A stretch of DNA of 64,000 nt from Polytrichum commune (taxonomy: Eukaryota > Streptophyta > Polytrichopsida > Polytrichales > Polytrichaceae). The stretch's first letter is position 1, and each line of letters opens with the position of its first letter. The notes beneath the pieces are model-generated. The model did not search any database, was not told the DNA's origin, and saw nothing but the letters and a program-made list of their open reading frames with translations. The position numbers and the translations under genes were made by a program. The stretch is from positions 61,842,533-61,906,532 of the forward strand of contig OX485804.1 of NCBI GenBank assembly GCA_950295325.1, read 5' to 3'. Positions 1 through 13,794 of the stretch are shown here, piece after piece.

Positions 1-650
1 TATTTCTTGAGTCTTATCCTTCTAATGAGGTTCTCCGCTTGAAAACATGAGCTGAAAGTAGAGTGTAAGTATTGGTCAAGCACTTGAAAAAAATCTTGTT
101 ATGAAATTGTTATGAAATTGCATTTCAAAAAACTATACATAAATTTTTGGCATGTCAAGATGTTACATTCAACTTTCAACCACAAGGATGTGATCCATAA
201 GTGATTTGTAACATACCTATCCTTAAAATCAATTTAATCTTCAAAGAACACTTTTGATATCAAAGGGTTATTGTGAGCAGGGTAAGGCAAAGAAAACACT
301 TGAAAATGTAAGGAATTGTAATATCATTGCGCCTCAAACACTGGTGGTTTTTGTATTTAGATGTGGTGGTATTTAGGTGATGGTTGTCTTTTCATATTGT
401 CCATGGCCAAGGATCTATGACATCCATGTACGTTGAAGATGAAAACATGGGAACTCCTCATAGTGTGATATTTTATTTTATGTATTTAACCCCCCCCCCC
501 TTTTAAAAACATGATTGGCCCCAAAATTAACATCAAAGACCATCGATTAGTAGAACCTAGTGAGATAACGTTAGGAAAAACTACCCATATAAGCCTATTG
601 TGGATGGATATTTACCAGACCATCCGACATGGCACCCACGAATCCTAAGC
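1..650. other. intergenic, no gene seen
   Basis: AT-rich spacer with an 11-base C run at 490-500. I see no coding region, RNA gene or transposon terminus here. Confidence 0.5.
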
Positions 651-1694
651 CACTTCACACATGAGCCAAGAGCCGTGGCCATGAAATTGTGAGAGCCCAA
701 AAGAAAGTGTCCAAAGGCCATCCCAAGACACTTCCAATCTCATGTAGTGTGGTCACGGACCCTCAAGTGTAGTGTGAAGTCATATGTGACCAAGCCCTCA
801 ACCAAATGCCATTTCAACGAATTCCTATTCATGCGGGTCTTCACACATGATAAAATAAAATAAATCAACGGTTGTGAATGTTCGGAGTGCCATGATCTCC
901 CGGTTTTGTGTTAGGCCTACCTCCAAGAGGTGGTATTTGAAAATAGTCCAAGTGACCATGAAACATGATCCATTTGATGCCATGTAGGAATCAATGTCAA
1001 CTTTACATCCATCTTGCATTCACATACTCCATTGGTCCCTCAAGCGTAGTGTGAAGAAGCAACTTGGACCGGCTCTGCCTTTTCCACCAACGAGGGTGCT
1101 CGCTCAAGGTGTAATGGTCACGGGCTCTCAGTCTCGGTCATGTGTGAAGTGACCCTAGCTAAGATAAAGCGGACGGTTTGGTATAGCTTAGGGCCACTTC
1201 GCACACGAGCCAAGAGCCGAGACCATGAAATTGTGAGAGCCCAAAAGAAAGTGTCCAAAGGCCGTCCCAACACACTTCCGAAATCATGTAGTGTGGTCAC
1301 GGATCCTCAAGTGTAGTGTGAAGTCATATGTGACCAAGCCCGCAACCAAATGCTATTTCAATGAATTTTTATTCATCCGGGTCCTCGCACATGATAAAAT
1401 AGAATAAACCAACGGTTGTGAGCATTCGGAGTGCCATGGTCTCCCAGTTTTGTGTTAGGCCTACCTCCAAGAGGTGGTTTTTGAAAATAATCCAAGTGAC
1501 CACGAAACCCGATCCATTCGATGCCATGTAGGAATCCATGTAGACTTTACATCCATCTTGCATTCACATACTCCATTGGTCCCTCAAGAGTAGTGTGAAG
1601 TGAACTTGGACCGGCTCCGCCTTTTCCACCAATGAGAGTCCTTGAAGTGCAACGGTCACGGGCTCTCAGTCTCGTGTGTGAAGTGGCCCTTAGA
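651..1694. repeat. tandem duplication, period about 544 bp
   Basis: Two head-to-tail copies lie at 651-1194 and 1195-1694. Long stretches match with scattered substitutions, for example CATGAAATTGTGAGAGCCC near 681 and 1224, and GTTTTGTGTTAGGCCTACC in both. The second copy lacks part of the unit's end: its 1621-1694 segment resembles 1078-1197 with a small deletion. The short ORFs inside are repeated with the unit and carry no recognisable domain, so I do not call genes. It may be a small satellite or a tandemly duplicated transposon piece. Confidence 0.85.
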
Positions 1695-1699
1695 ATGCA

Positions 1700-4600
1700 T
1701 GAGGACATGACGAGCTCTTGTATAAAGTCCAAAACGGGGACATGCATGGCGATGCTTGAGGATGCTTTCAAGTGGACACACAGCACAGCTCGCGGGTTCA
1801 GTGTCGTCTGCCGGAATGATGTGAATGAAGTGTATTCGAATGAGGCCTGGGTTAAAGTGCCTATAATGTTTGGTGCCCGATGTGCCAAGATTATTACCTC
1901 CTTGAAGCCCCCCTTGAATGCCAAACTCTCACCAGAAGGAAAGCAAGCTCCAGACGTAAAGGTCCCATTCCCACAATCTTTAGTATTTTGATCTGGTTAC
2001 CCATTTCAGGATCTTCAATAAACCAAACATTTATTGAATGATACCCTGGGATTTATCATACTTAGAAAGCGAAACGCATGAAATAGCATGACTCTACATT
2101 AGTATGTTGCATGGAGATGGAGGGGGAAGGGGGTGGGGGGGGGGGGGTATGTGGCCATAATGCCCCTTTTATGTTGGGTCACCTTTATGAAATGAACAGG
2201 GTACGACATGAACAATGTTAATTATGTAAGGGTGAATCGACAGATGGTATATCAATCCGTGCTTGTTTAGTTGGAATGTGTGGGTATTGTATGTCGGATC
2301 TTAGATTATGATATTAATTATGGCCGCAACCGAGGACCCATATGGGGTGGTGTACATGCTAGGCAGGTGAACGTTGCATCAACTAGAACAAAGCCGGGAT
2401 TATAAGCCACGAATAAAGACCACTGAGCAAAAGCTAATTAGACAGCTAGTAGTTTAGGAAAAAGAGCATAAAGATAGCGTTGTGGAAGCCATCGTCCAAG
2501 TCGAAAGTCACACACTATGCAATAATGACATTCTACATTCCATGAATCCCTAACCCTTTTTTTGGATTAAAAATAATAACGGGCAATTCCAACAACAACG
2601 GTGCCATGACATGTCATGAACAAACGCATACATCATGGCAAATGCCTCCACAACATGTCTGCATTTGCACAAGACGAACGTCTGCAAGTCTTGCGACGAA
2701 TATATATACATATATATATTAATATACCCCCACCATTATCCTGCATGATATATAGTACCTTTAAAGACGAGCCTCTCCCCTTGAAAACATATGTATGCAT
2801 CAGTAAGTAGTAAAGCTTTCCCTATGAACCCTCAGGGCTTCGAATTGTGCCCTGATGAGGAACTTATATCATCACCAATAAGTTTCCATGCTGTTTGCTT
2901 TATCCCACAAAGTTCTGAATCATTTCTTGTTGTCTCTACCTACGTTACCCACAAAGTGTGGGAATATGCAACGATCCCAATCCAACAATGGGGCAGCCTG
3001 TCATATACCAACATCATACACGTCACCTCCATATATTGTGTGTTGATTCTTATTCCATTCTCATCGTTTATTCTAAGCAAGCCAAAGTTGTCCAGAGATT
3101 CAAATACCTAAAAAAAGGGCATGTGCAACTAAGTTTTGACTTGAAAAACCATCCATTAGTAGAAAGATCGAGTCGCTAGCTATTATTGTAATGAAAGTGC
3201 TTCTGGAAATGGAGACATTTGAGTTTATGGTTACCTTTGGCCTAGGAATTGGTTTTACGCCAAAAAGTAGTACCCGATAATGCATGCTTCTGAAAATCCT
3301 TCACTGGATTTGGTTGCTTCTCACAATTGCTTGTTAGAAACCTGACCCGTCCATAATATTGATCAGCTATGAAGCCTTTGTTCTCTTTCTACACCCCGTA
3401 TAGCCTATTCCTTCTCTTTCATCCTCTTCATATTCATGATCAAATTTGATCAAATTTGATCAAGATTGTGCATTCTACGCTTTTATCCCCCAATCAAAGT
3501 GCACCCCAGGGAAAAAGAATATGTTCTCCCCATTCATGTCTAATCATCTTATGTTATATGTTAAATGACCATGACATGCCTCATTGTTTTGTTGTTGGAA
3601 ATTATTAAGGCACATGCATAAAGCATGTCCCTAGATTGGGTACTTTGTTCTCATGTTTCCACTTGTGTGTATATTGCTTGATTGGGGGGGGGGGGGGGGC
3701 GTACATTGAGTCAAAGCATTTTGCTTTTGAAGTCCTTGTTTGTAGTGGGCTCAATATTCTTGAAAGGGAGGCGATTCTTATGAACCAATTACCCTTCTTG
3801 GTCTCTCTCTCTCCATGATATAATTATTTAGGGGGTGTTATGTACGGGACCCTTATTCGAGTGCACATTTTATTATAAAAAATGATGCCTTTTGGTCAAA
3901 TTTATTGACCTATCGTTACTTATGCAATGTAGAAGACATAAATTTATTGCACACCATGTTTCTTAAAAAGTTATTTTTGACACCCAAAAGAAGTTTGTGT
4001 TGAAACATACATGCTTGAATCCAACAACCCCACACATAGCATACATGGAACATATATAGGTAACATACACTTCGATCTAGTAGTTGAAGCCACCCAAACT
4101 CCCATGCACATACCAAAACCATATGAGACCCTTCTTACGGCACCCTAAGCAAACAACAAGGATATCCCACCCTAAGGAAATACCTAAATTAAACGCTCTT
4201 CCACCCTAGCCCACTTAAATATATCATATTGATTTAAAATGATGCATTACAGATGGTAGGAGATGAAACTTGGTGAGACAATTCCAATAAAATGCCGCAT
4301 GCATTTTCCTAAATGTTTATGAACACTAAAGACAAACATTTGATCAATTCAAACAAGACCACATGAAATAAAAAATTTATGTCCTATAGTCCTAGGTTTA
4401 AGGTTTTGCCTAATATCTCACAATTTTGTAGAATGTACCACTCAAAGCTCTAGTTCCCTAACATAGACACATGGGGTTCCTTTTGTTCCAAAGAATTTAT
4501 CCAATAAGACTAAACTTCCTTTCCTATTGTACTATGCAACACATGCATTAATTACAAATGATACTGTCACCCATGGTCACAAAGCCTAATTTTTAATTTC

Positions 4601-5030
4601 AATTCAAGTTCTAATCTTTGGACTTGTACAAATGGAAAACAACAAACATGCTAATGCTCACAATAGCTGGAGTGTGGAAAAATGAGCATGAAGCTAGGAC
4701 TTGAAACCCTAAAATAAATAGAAGTTGGGTCCCATTTGCTATGGATGATGAGGGATGATAAAAAACAAATCATCCAAGTTTAAGTAAACCATACATATGA
4801 TACTACATAACTTAAAATTGTTGATCCCTTTTTTGGTATGTTATGTATTTTTTTGAGTGACCACAAAATAATAGGTATTAAGTACATTTTTCTTTAATAA
4901 ATTTTTTTAAAACAATAGAAGACCCTATGTATCAACCCACCGAGTTTCTAAATTTTTCTAAGTGCCCACCCCAAAGATAAAACGTTTCATTTGCCTCAAA
5001 AATTCGGATTTCTATAAAAACATAATATCA
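1700..5030. other. intergenic, unrecognised low-copy sequence
   Basis: An ORF of about 119 codons at 1632-1991 (+) and one of 125 codons on the other strand overlap each other. Neither shows a family I recognise. Long G runs occur at 2135-2147 and 3684-3699, TA repeats at about 2701-2722, and a triplicated GATCAAATTT unit near 3440-3465. Nothing else is supported. Confidence 0.4.
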
Positions 5031-5035
5031 CTAAG

Positions 5036-5148
5036 CAGTTTTGGGCCTTGGGAATGTAACCTTGGGATGCTAGGAGCTCACTTTGAATATGATTTTCCCT
5101 ACACAAAATTTCACATCCCATGGTTATATTCCAAGGGCCCACAAAATG
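5036..5148. repeat. imperfect inverted repeat (fold-back), arms about 33 bp
   Basis: The left arm (about 5036-5069) contains TTGGGAATGTAACC and GGGATG. The right arm (5114-5148) contains CATCCCATGGTTATATTCCA, which pairs with it with a few mismatches and one indel around a loop of about 45 bases. It could be the core of a small MITE or a chance palindrome. I did not find terminal repeats or a target duplication. Confidence 0.6.
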
Positions 5149-5149
5149 A

Positions 5150-7000
5150 ACGAACACTGCGTTAAAAATGTTATGAAAATGGTTATGAACAAACAAACCA
5201 ACTTTGTAGATGGATTTCCACCCAAATGCGAGCAGGAAGGAAGTTACCTGACATGGTTGAGGGGCTCTTATTCTTTTCTTCTTTAGTGGATCACACAGTC
5301 TACTAGAGACCGGGCATGTGCTTTCCATTGCCTACTCGACTTCGTACAATTGTGTGAAAGAAAAACGTATGATGTCCATGGGGTCCAGTCAGGCCTTCTT
5401 ATTGGCAGACCATGAAGGTAAAGGGTGAGCCCATATGAAGAAAAGTGCAGTTGGGGATGGACACGTGTGAAAGCCACATGTATTCCCTACTTTGCCCTCA
5501 TGTCGAGGCTAAATTCTTTCACCTTGGCTCACCGAACTCCATTTCAAAAACGGCGTTCTCAAATGTGTGTGACCCCACTCCACCACTGAATTTCTCGATG
5601 CTTGTTAAATTAGCAGACCATGCCATCACTTTTTTGCCCAATTGCTCTGGCTCATGGTTTTATTTTTATTTATTTTTCAATAGTAAGGTTTCGAAATGCT
5701 TGCAGATATGTATTTTATAACATGCTCCTTCTCTAATGTTTGTTTGGGTGCAAGTTGAGTTGCTTCTAAAAACTATCACATTTTAGTTGCATGCACACTG
5801 TGTTATTTGGCGAAAAATACACACCTAGAGGGATTAGTTGACCAAATTACTTCTCAAAGTATGTATTATTGGGATTCCAATTTTCATCATATTCTTCTAG
5901 TATCTTCTCCCAAATAACAGTCTTGCAATGTGCATGTCTCGACTATACAAAAAGTACTTTCAAAAGCATTATCAAAATTGGATGAGTCTTTTGTATCTCA
6001 AATCATATTTGTTGTTTCCTTATTGCTTTCTCTGGTTCTTAGTTTACTTGTAATTGGCATGACACTATAACATATGCAACGGAATACTATTTGACCAAAA
6101 ATTATGGAATTATGGTCATGATCGGGTGGGTGATCTTGTCTTACAAAATTTGGTTGTCAAAATTTAAATAAAACATCACGTAGAAAATTTAACTTCCAAA
6201 AAATCCCCCACTTTGTCACCTTTATTTTTTACCATGTCAAAAATGTTTGTGGCCACTCTAGCCCTATAATAGGCCCACAAACACTGCTACCGCTCACTGC
6301 TAGCCCAATTCATAATGAGGGGTTCTCTTGCTCCAGCTATTAGCAATAATCCACGCTAATTGCTGTCCATACCAATGAGCCTATAGGGTCCTTAAGCTTC
6401 GTCAGGCTCCCGGCCGGACCTCTTTTGTTGCATGTACCATATTGCAAAGCAATGTATCACCCGCTGCATACATACTTACAAATGGTTGATTTTCGGGGAG
6501 AATCAAGGCAACAATGCGAAGATCCTAATTGATGTTAGCTGGAAAACCTAGCCAACAACAACATCACCAAAGAACACAAAGTGTGGGTTTTGGGTGGGTA
6601 GTTGGGGGTGTCATAAGCCAATGATTTAAGGTTAAACCCACTTGTCATAAACTCCCAATGATTTTGGAAGCAATTAGAGAGGGAGGAAACCCTACTATGT
6701 AGCACCCAAGCAAGCCAGCTAGCTAGCTAGCCCGCCCCGTCCCACCCCATTCAGGCCCATTAAAGGCCACTTAAGAAGGCGGGCATGCAACTTAAGTTGA
6801 CCTATAGGCATTCCTCCATCCTGGAATCAAAGATTGATGCGTATGGGAAGTAGTACTTTACCACCCTCCCTTCCCTCCTAGTCCAATGGTACTAGGCGCC
6901 ATACAACCAACTCACTCCCGATGAAAGCAAAGCTTCCGAAGGCCGATGTGTAAAGACTCGCAAGGACACGGGTCATGGAATATATGTGCACTCTAACTTA
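5150..7000. other. intergenic, no gene seen
   Basis: AT-rich to about 6300, then increasingly GC-rich. There is an AGCT repeat near 6715-6731 and an (AGT)n run near 7000-7020. No coding domain is recognisable. Confidence 0.4.
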
Positions 7001-7594
7001 GTAGTAGTAGTAGTAGTAGTCGTCTAGCCCCCCTTGCTTGCTTGCTTGGTAGTACATATTGGTCGCGGAGACATGTTCACGACTGACTGGCAAGTAAGTT
7101 CCCGGAACCAAGGCTGGCTGGGTGACGTATGACTTTGCCACAATGACAACACGGGCCACAAATAGAAAACAGTAATAAATAATAATGGTGCACCAATTGT
7201 ATGATCATGGGCAGCTAGTAGCAGACCTGCCATGTCCGGAAGTGTGTGTGTGTGTGTGTTTGTTTTTCTGGAGCAATTATAATCTTTCTTGCGGAGGAAG
7301 ATCGAGCATGCAGGTTACAAAGTAGGGATCTTTCTTTCCTTTCTGTTCAAGTTTTTAGGTCATAAAATAGGGATCTTTCTGTCTTTCTGCCTTTCTTTCT
7401 ATCAAGGGTATTGCAGGTTAGGAAGTAGGGATGTCTTCATCCTTTCAGCTTGGTTTCGATCGATACCGCTTCCGCTTCCGGTTTGCAACCTCCTGAGTGC
7501 CCGGTTTTCCGGGAGTCAGCTGTTGCGGCAGGTTGCGTTGCTGCTCCTGCTCCTATGTTTTGGGTGTTGGGGTATCTGCATTATTGTAAGAGAA

Positions 7595-7613
7595 GGGGGG
7601 GGGGGGGGGGGGG
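7595..7613 (+). repeat. 19-base G homopolymer
   Basis: An uninterrupted run of 19 G, followed by AGGGG. It is one of at least five G or C runs of 11 or more bases in the window (490-500, 2135-2147, 3684-3699, 7595-7613, 37360-37375). Confidence 0.9.
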
Positions 7614-8763
7614 AGGGGTAAGAAAAGTCCTGGGAATAAGACTTTCCTGGGCCGGTGAAAGAAAGAGTAGAAAACTCCCCACTGCTGGCCACGTGATCCC
7701 TCGCCTCATCCTGGCCGTCCGATGCCTCTGTCAGTGGGCATCCGTGACAGGCAGGCCATCTCCACCCTGCTGCCGGTACAACTTTCGGACCCATCACCGC
7801 TTTCATCAGCAACCTCCCAAATTCACCTTCAAGCCACTTACTACTTAATAAGCACAGCAAAGCAAAGCAGCCCAAGTAAGTTAATCAATCAATCATCCAC
7901 CCCAAGGCTCCTAGTTGTGCTACTACCTCATTAGTAGTAATCCAACTTAGCTAGGGGTGATCAATCTTTCATATTTTCTTCTAACTCTTCTTCCTAGGTG
8001 TTAATATATAAGCCACCTAGCGGCAGAGAGGGAGGGAGGCCATCAAGTGAAGTATGGATGTGTGTACCTGCGGATCATCTGCAGCAGACTTGTGTACCGG
8101 ATGGAAATGGTGTAAAAACCACCCCTGATGATGGACCCCTGCCCCGCCGTGTTGCTTTTGCGGGGAGGGAAGCTAGCTGACGGTGCTAATAAGTGAGTCT
8201 CCTGCTGCAGTCACTGATGTAAACTTGCTTGTCCGGTGGGTTAAGCGAGATAACTTTCCAGCGCAGCGAGTGAGTAGTAATCACATAATGATCATGTAAT
8301 GCAACCTCGCCACAAACCTTCACACTTCTTAAGTACTAATAACAACCTGATGAGTTAACTTTCAAACCGAGCAGGGAGCGAGTATAAGTAATCACCCCGT
8401 AATCACGTGTGCAATACTAATCCCACCAGAAACTTCTTAACTTATTAAGTACTAACCTGATGAGACTAGACTCGAAGACTAGGAGCAGCTCTGTAGCGAT
8501 GATACCTTCACTCACTGTAGAGTGCTGATATTGATCGGGTATTGATCAAACGAAAGGAAAGGCAAGGAAAGGGAAGGGAAGGAGCATGGAGCCTGGAGAG
8601 TGGACTGCAGCCTGCAGCTAGCCCCTTGGTAGACGTGGATGGAGGGAGGGTAAAAATGGGGGTATCGTAGGAATATTGAATAGTATTGATCGGATTGATA
8701 TGATTGGGGACCCAGGATTGAATATAAATAATTATGTGGCCTAATAAAGAAAATAACATGATG

Positions 8764-8791
8764 TTGTTTGTTTGTTTGTTTGTTTGTTTGC
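8764..8791 (+). repeat. (TTTG)n microsatellite
   Basis: About six tandem TTTG units. Confidence 0.9.
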
Positions 8792-9579
8792 CTAATATTC
8801 TATTCTATTGCAGAGGAAAGGTAGGGACTCAAGGAGGGAAGGGAAGCTGGGTTGAAGGCGAGGATTAGGAGAAGGAGGGGGAGGGGGAGGAGGAGCAGGA
8901 GGAAGGGAAGGGCAAGGACAGTCACGACAGACCTGCAGGGGTGCCACCATGATACCAGAGGAGGCACACGTCTGTACCTGCTCTTGGCTCTTCACCCACT
9001 GTACTCAATGGTTTCCTTCCCAACACTACTCTCGCACTAGCAGCAGCAGCAGCAGTAGCACTACTATTGCTCCTTCTGCCTCCTAATTACGATTGCTGCG
9101 TCTCAATTATCGCCGACCTTCTTCTCCTCCTTCCCGGTACGTCTCTCTCCCTCTCTCTCTTGCCCCCAGCCCAGCCCAACCCAACCCAACCTAACCTTGC
9201 TGTGCAATTCGCATGCAGCTCAGCATCCCTGCACGCAAGCAAAGCAAAGCAAGGCAAGGCAAGGCAAGCAAGCAGGCAAACTCACTTGGGTGGGTTGCCT
9301 CCTGCCGAATAGGTTGAGAGTCTGATGCGAACCATGCCATCTGTGTTGATGATGTTACTGTCTTGATAAATGGTTTTCTAATCGCTTAGCCTTCTAGTTT
9401 GACTGTTTCCTTGGATGTGAATGCACTCGCTCGGCTTACATCGGCGGCCACTTGGATGCCTAGAAACTCTCGGAAGCTAGCCCTGAGGACCTTCGACACG
9501 TTTCTAACTGACCCAGCCGAGAGAGGGAGAGAGAAAGGAAGAGACAGAGAGCTAAGGATGGGCATCATCTGAGACTACC

Positions 9580-9618
9580 TTCTTCTTCTTCTTCTTCTTC
9601 TTCTTCTTCTTCTTCTTC
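9580..9618 (+). repeat. (TTC)n microsatellite
   Basis: About 13 perfect TTC units followed by three TGC-type triplets. A transcript on the plus strand would carry a pyrimidine tract here. Confidence 0.95.
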
Positions 9619-11585
9619 TGCTGCTGCTTGTGGGTCATATGTTGTGTGGCAATGATTGATTGCTGTGTACCGGTAAATTGGTTGGTTGGTTGGTTCGATA
9701 AACTGAGAGATTTTCCCACATGATGAAGTGTGGCTGCGATGAACCCCGGAGTGGTGAAGAAGAGCTAGCCTGCTTGCGTGCTTTGGCTACCCTTGCTAAC
9801 CTTCGAGGAGAGTTGGGGGAATCATATCCGATGGCTAATCGAAGTTTGAGCCCAGGAACCGGTTCCTGTTGACTACTACTCCGTGTGAGATGATGATGTG
9901 AGGCGATTATGCAGGAGCCTGGCAGGCAGTAGCATCACTGGTGGATCAATCTCGCCGGCCATCGGCAGGAGGGACGAGGAGTCGGAGGACTACTCTACTT
10001 ACTACCTAGTCGAGCGTGTGAGTGGGTGGTTATGTTTGTGGGCAGAGAGCTACTTGTCAAGCTTGTGAGCCAAAGCAGGCTGCTTTTTTAGCTTACGGAG
10101 GAAACCCAGTACCCTGCTTCCTCCCATGCGTTGATAGAAGAAGCAGAAGCAGATGCAAGAAATTTTAAGGGCTGTCAACAAGCTCGTGAGTCTCATTCGT
10201 TTTATATTGCAACTATTGATTCTTCGGTACTACTTGGAGCTTCTTCTTCTTCGTCGTCCTCCTATAACTCTATATCGCCGAGTCTGGTGTCAACAAACTG
10301 GGTCAGAATCCACCGCTGGTCTCTCGACGGTGGCAGCAGCAGCATCTTTTCCACGTGGTTATTCGGAAGAATCATTTATATGTTGCCAAAGCAAGCAAGA
10401 GTTCCTAACAAGATCAAATATACCTACTGGAGTTAGGATCATTCACGGAAGCCCAGGGAAAGTGATGGCACGAAGACATGCTGATTGTGGGATTATTAGT
10501 ATTAACTGGGTGAGAGGTTTCTGAGAGAGGGAGAGAGAGAGAGAAAGAGAGAGAGGTCTAATCAGCAGGCAACGATGCACACTCCCACCCACCCTCTTAC
10601 CCTCTCTTTGACGGAAACTGATTCAAAACTGTAGGCTTGGAGTTGGTTGAGAAACCGTCAATTGATCCAGGGTGCTTGTCGTCTTGGTTAACAGGTGCAC
10701 CTAGGCTGGTTCAAGATAGTGCGTTCTAAGGTTGTGTTTGACACCAACTTTCGGAGCCTTCCTAACTTCACTTCAGGTCCTGGTTACAACATGCACAAGC
10801 CGTTGTTAAGGTTCGTTTTCGGTGATTGATCAGTTTTTATATTTCCTTCGCAACAACCGTGATCATTTTCCCAACTTACTACAGTTTGTATGTGGAGTCA
10901 ATATCCTCCTCTTGCCTTGTATTTTGGGAGAAGCTGGTAACTACCTACCCACTTCCTGTCAAATTTGCATTTAGGATTTCTCCCATGGCTATCGGTACCC
11001 CACTGTGTCTTCAGGCTCAGAGTTCATAGGTACACCACCACTATTTAAGTACCCATTTCCAGGTCTGCATAATCTCGAACATAGTGGTTTTTATGAACTG
11101 GTAATAAAATTGTTCTCCAGAGTATGTCAAGCTGCCGGCAGAATCACCAAATTGGTTTCAATAGCCTCCTCAATGCATTTCTGACACCATAGCACGGATT
11201 CCCCGTCCTGAGAGCGATGGCTCAACATAGCCCAGTTAAATGTATAGCACCGACTTCGGCGTATTTACCCTGACGATCTTAGATCGCCCTGGATTAAGAA
11301 GAGCCGTTGATTGAGGAAACCTAGATAAATAGCAGACGTCGCCTCCGTGCCGGTGGAGAAGTCGCCAGGAGTGCCTAACCCGTCAATCTTCAGGGGAATA
11401 CCTAGTGTGTTAGCTACTCATTTCCTTATTAGCCCTTCCAATGTGTTTCTCCTTATTCCCACCAATTTGTCGGTAAGGGCCCGAGGTTTGGATGAGATGA
11501 TAGTGTCCTAACCCTGCAAGCTTTCTGAAACAACACCGCATTTAAAATAGCCGCTTCAGCCCATCACCGATTGTCGAACTTTTGG

Positions 11586-11588
<3 letters not shown>

Positions 11589-11632
<44 letters not shown>
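11589..11632 (+). repeat. (CT)n microsatellite
   Basis: About 22 perfect CT dinucleotides upstream of the demethylase coding start. CT/GA tracts of this kind are common in plant core promoters and 5' UTRs. Confidence 0.95.
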
Positions 11633-11633
<1 letters not shown>

Positions 11634-13794
11634 ATTTATCCTTTCTCTAAACAGCGTGATCGTGTCTAGGGTGATTGCAATAGCAAAACTGGTAGGTTAT
11701 AGGCTTGCATGGCGCTTCGCACTCTACAGGATTCCTTACTCAAAACAAACCTGTTAACCCAAGTGCCTATTACTCAGTAAAGTTATGCCTAATCATCAAG
11801 GGGCCGACCTCCAACCACAAATGCTCTAATCTAGTTTCCAAGTCGCGGCCCTCTAGTTGCAGTTTGCGTTTGTGTGTGGATACAGGTGGGGTTAAGTTTG
11901 GGTGAGGGCAATAGGAGACGCATGTTTAGCTAGTATAACCTACCTAGTTACACCTATCATCCATCCCTCGTAACCTTTCGTAGCAAAAGCTGACGTCCGG
12001 CTTAGTGTGAAATGCTTTTACTTGAGACAGTATGCTTGCTGAAGGTTGTTACCCTTCAAAACTGTGAAGATTGAGTGGTTGGTGGTCCGTATAACCTGAG
12101 ATGCAATAACATGCTCATTAACATTCAATGAAATGAGATAAACCATCATCAGTTTGTGTGCTGCTTGAAGTTCGTGAGGAAGTCACCTATTTGTGCTGCT
12201 GTCTGGTATCCCCTCAATTAGTACACATGACGTTTTTTAATATACATAGTTTCTACCATGCCTTTGCCTGCCTGCCTCCCTGCCTACTTCTACTGTTTGG
12301 AACGACCAATATATCGAATCAGCTTATTAGGATTACAGCTTGTTTGAAGTGCTCCGCCTGTTGCTTAGATTTCCTCTTTGCACCCACTGAGAGAGGCCTT
12401 GTGAGAAGATCTATAAACTTGTTGAGTTTCGTGTTTCTTGCAGCTACAAGAGGCTCGAGGAAATGGAGAGAAGGCGAACACTTCAAATGGCCGCTGCTCT
12501 GAAGAGCTCAGTACACTGAAGAACCCATCAACTTAATCCTCCTCGTCCTCATCCTGCTGCTGCTCCTGCAGTGAGCACCTTCCTGTGATCTGACCAGCCA
12601 TGTGCAAGCAGGAGCTGTGAGGCCAGATTGGGAAGAGTGAAATCTATTCATGATATTGCATCCGTAGAGCAGCAGCAGGCAGCAGGCAGCAGTAGCGATA
12701 CTCTAAAGGAAGCATAACCATGGAGCCGTACCGGGAAGGCTACGAGGACAACATTCTTCTCCAGCGTCGATGATGGGGGGAAAGGGATGTGGTGGTGGCC
12801 AAATCTAGACATGTAGATGCTTTGTTTACGAAGGAACCAGCAGCAGTGCCCGACTGCTGTGTCGAACCACTCAAACAGAGGGAGGGAAGGGAAGGGATAG
12901 GATGCATGCATGAGCATTTAAATTGGGATTACCCACGAGGTTTGAACATCACCATGGCGAAGACTTCCCATCATGGATAATGAGTCGCCGAAAGAATTAG
13001 CAGCAGCAGCAGAAAATCATCCTCAAGCCTCCCAGCTCTTTGTTGTTGGTTTCCCGAGATATAGGCTCTGGCAATCGACCTGCTTATCAGAAGTTGGGAA
13101 ATCCTCTGTCTGTAGACCAAGCGGCTTCATAACCCACCAACAACAAGCTCTCTGCAACCTCAGGTTCGTACCGAGCCCAAACTGGCCTGGTTGTTGTAAT
13201 TTTCCGCTTGAATAATGTCCTTCATTGCTGCCTCCGCACTAGGTGGTGAACTGGCAACAGGTAAACGAGGAACCGTTGAACAATTATATGGGATTGATTT
13301 ATTGATTGGCTACTAATTAAAATGACCCCTCCCTGCACAAGGCTGGAAGTAGTGAGCCTTACTTACACCAGAAACACGAGAGTGTGAGATCTCCTCAAAG
13401 ATCTGAGCTTCGTGAACTCACCAATGGTTATCATCCCTATCCGTCCAGTTGTGGCAGTATTAGTGTGCTCACCTATTATAGGTTATATTTCAATACTTGT
13501 CCTGCTGAGGAGCATCCTACATCAGAGTAGCCTCAGCTTAACTCACCTGATTAATTAGGTAGCTTGTTTAACCCTTTCTGTCATTGAAAACCAATTAGTT
13601 TTCCACTTCAAGGATGACTAGTCAGCGAATGGCAACAAGGGTCATTTAATGAATATTCATGGAACAATTTTCACTCTGTGGATGCAGGTGAAGCGAGGAC
13701 AGATATATAGACAGACAGACAGACAGACAAACACAATGTACACAACGATGAGTTATGATGTGTGCCTCCGCTTGTATTAGTTCCAGCAGCCACC

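Larger units (their letters stand above)
7000..13794 (+). promoter_or_regulatory. microsatellite-rich upstream region of the DEMETER-like gene
   Basis: Pyrimidine/purine-rich DNA with many simple repeats and no long ORF with a known domain. A palindromic CACGTG (G-box type) lies at 7690-7695. Several short stretches end in good splice-like contexts, such as GTTTCTTGCAG before about 12444 and GATGCAG before about 13688. Part of the region may therefore be non-coding 5' exons and introns of the demethylase transcript. The transcription start cannot be placed from sequence alone. An independent short or non-coding gene inside is possible. Confidence 0.4.

Noticed and set aside
1547-1991. Overlapping ORFs of 125 (minus) and 119 (plus) codons as a gene.
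   Set aside because: Neither shows a known domain or splice context, and part lies in the tandem repeat.
10131-10524. Overlapping ORFs of 101 and 123 codons upstream of the demethylase.
   Set aside because: No recognisable domain, and Ser/Leu runs come from a TTC-type repeat. The stretch could be a non-coding 5' exon.
11160-11400. Possible organelle-derived insertion (unusual composition).
   Set aside because: I could not match it to any organelle gene from sequence alone.
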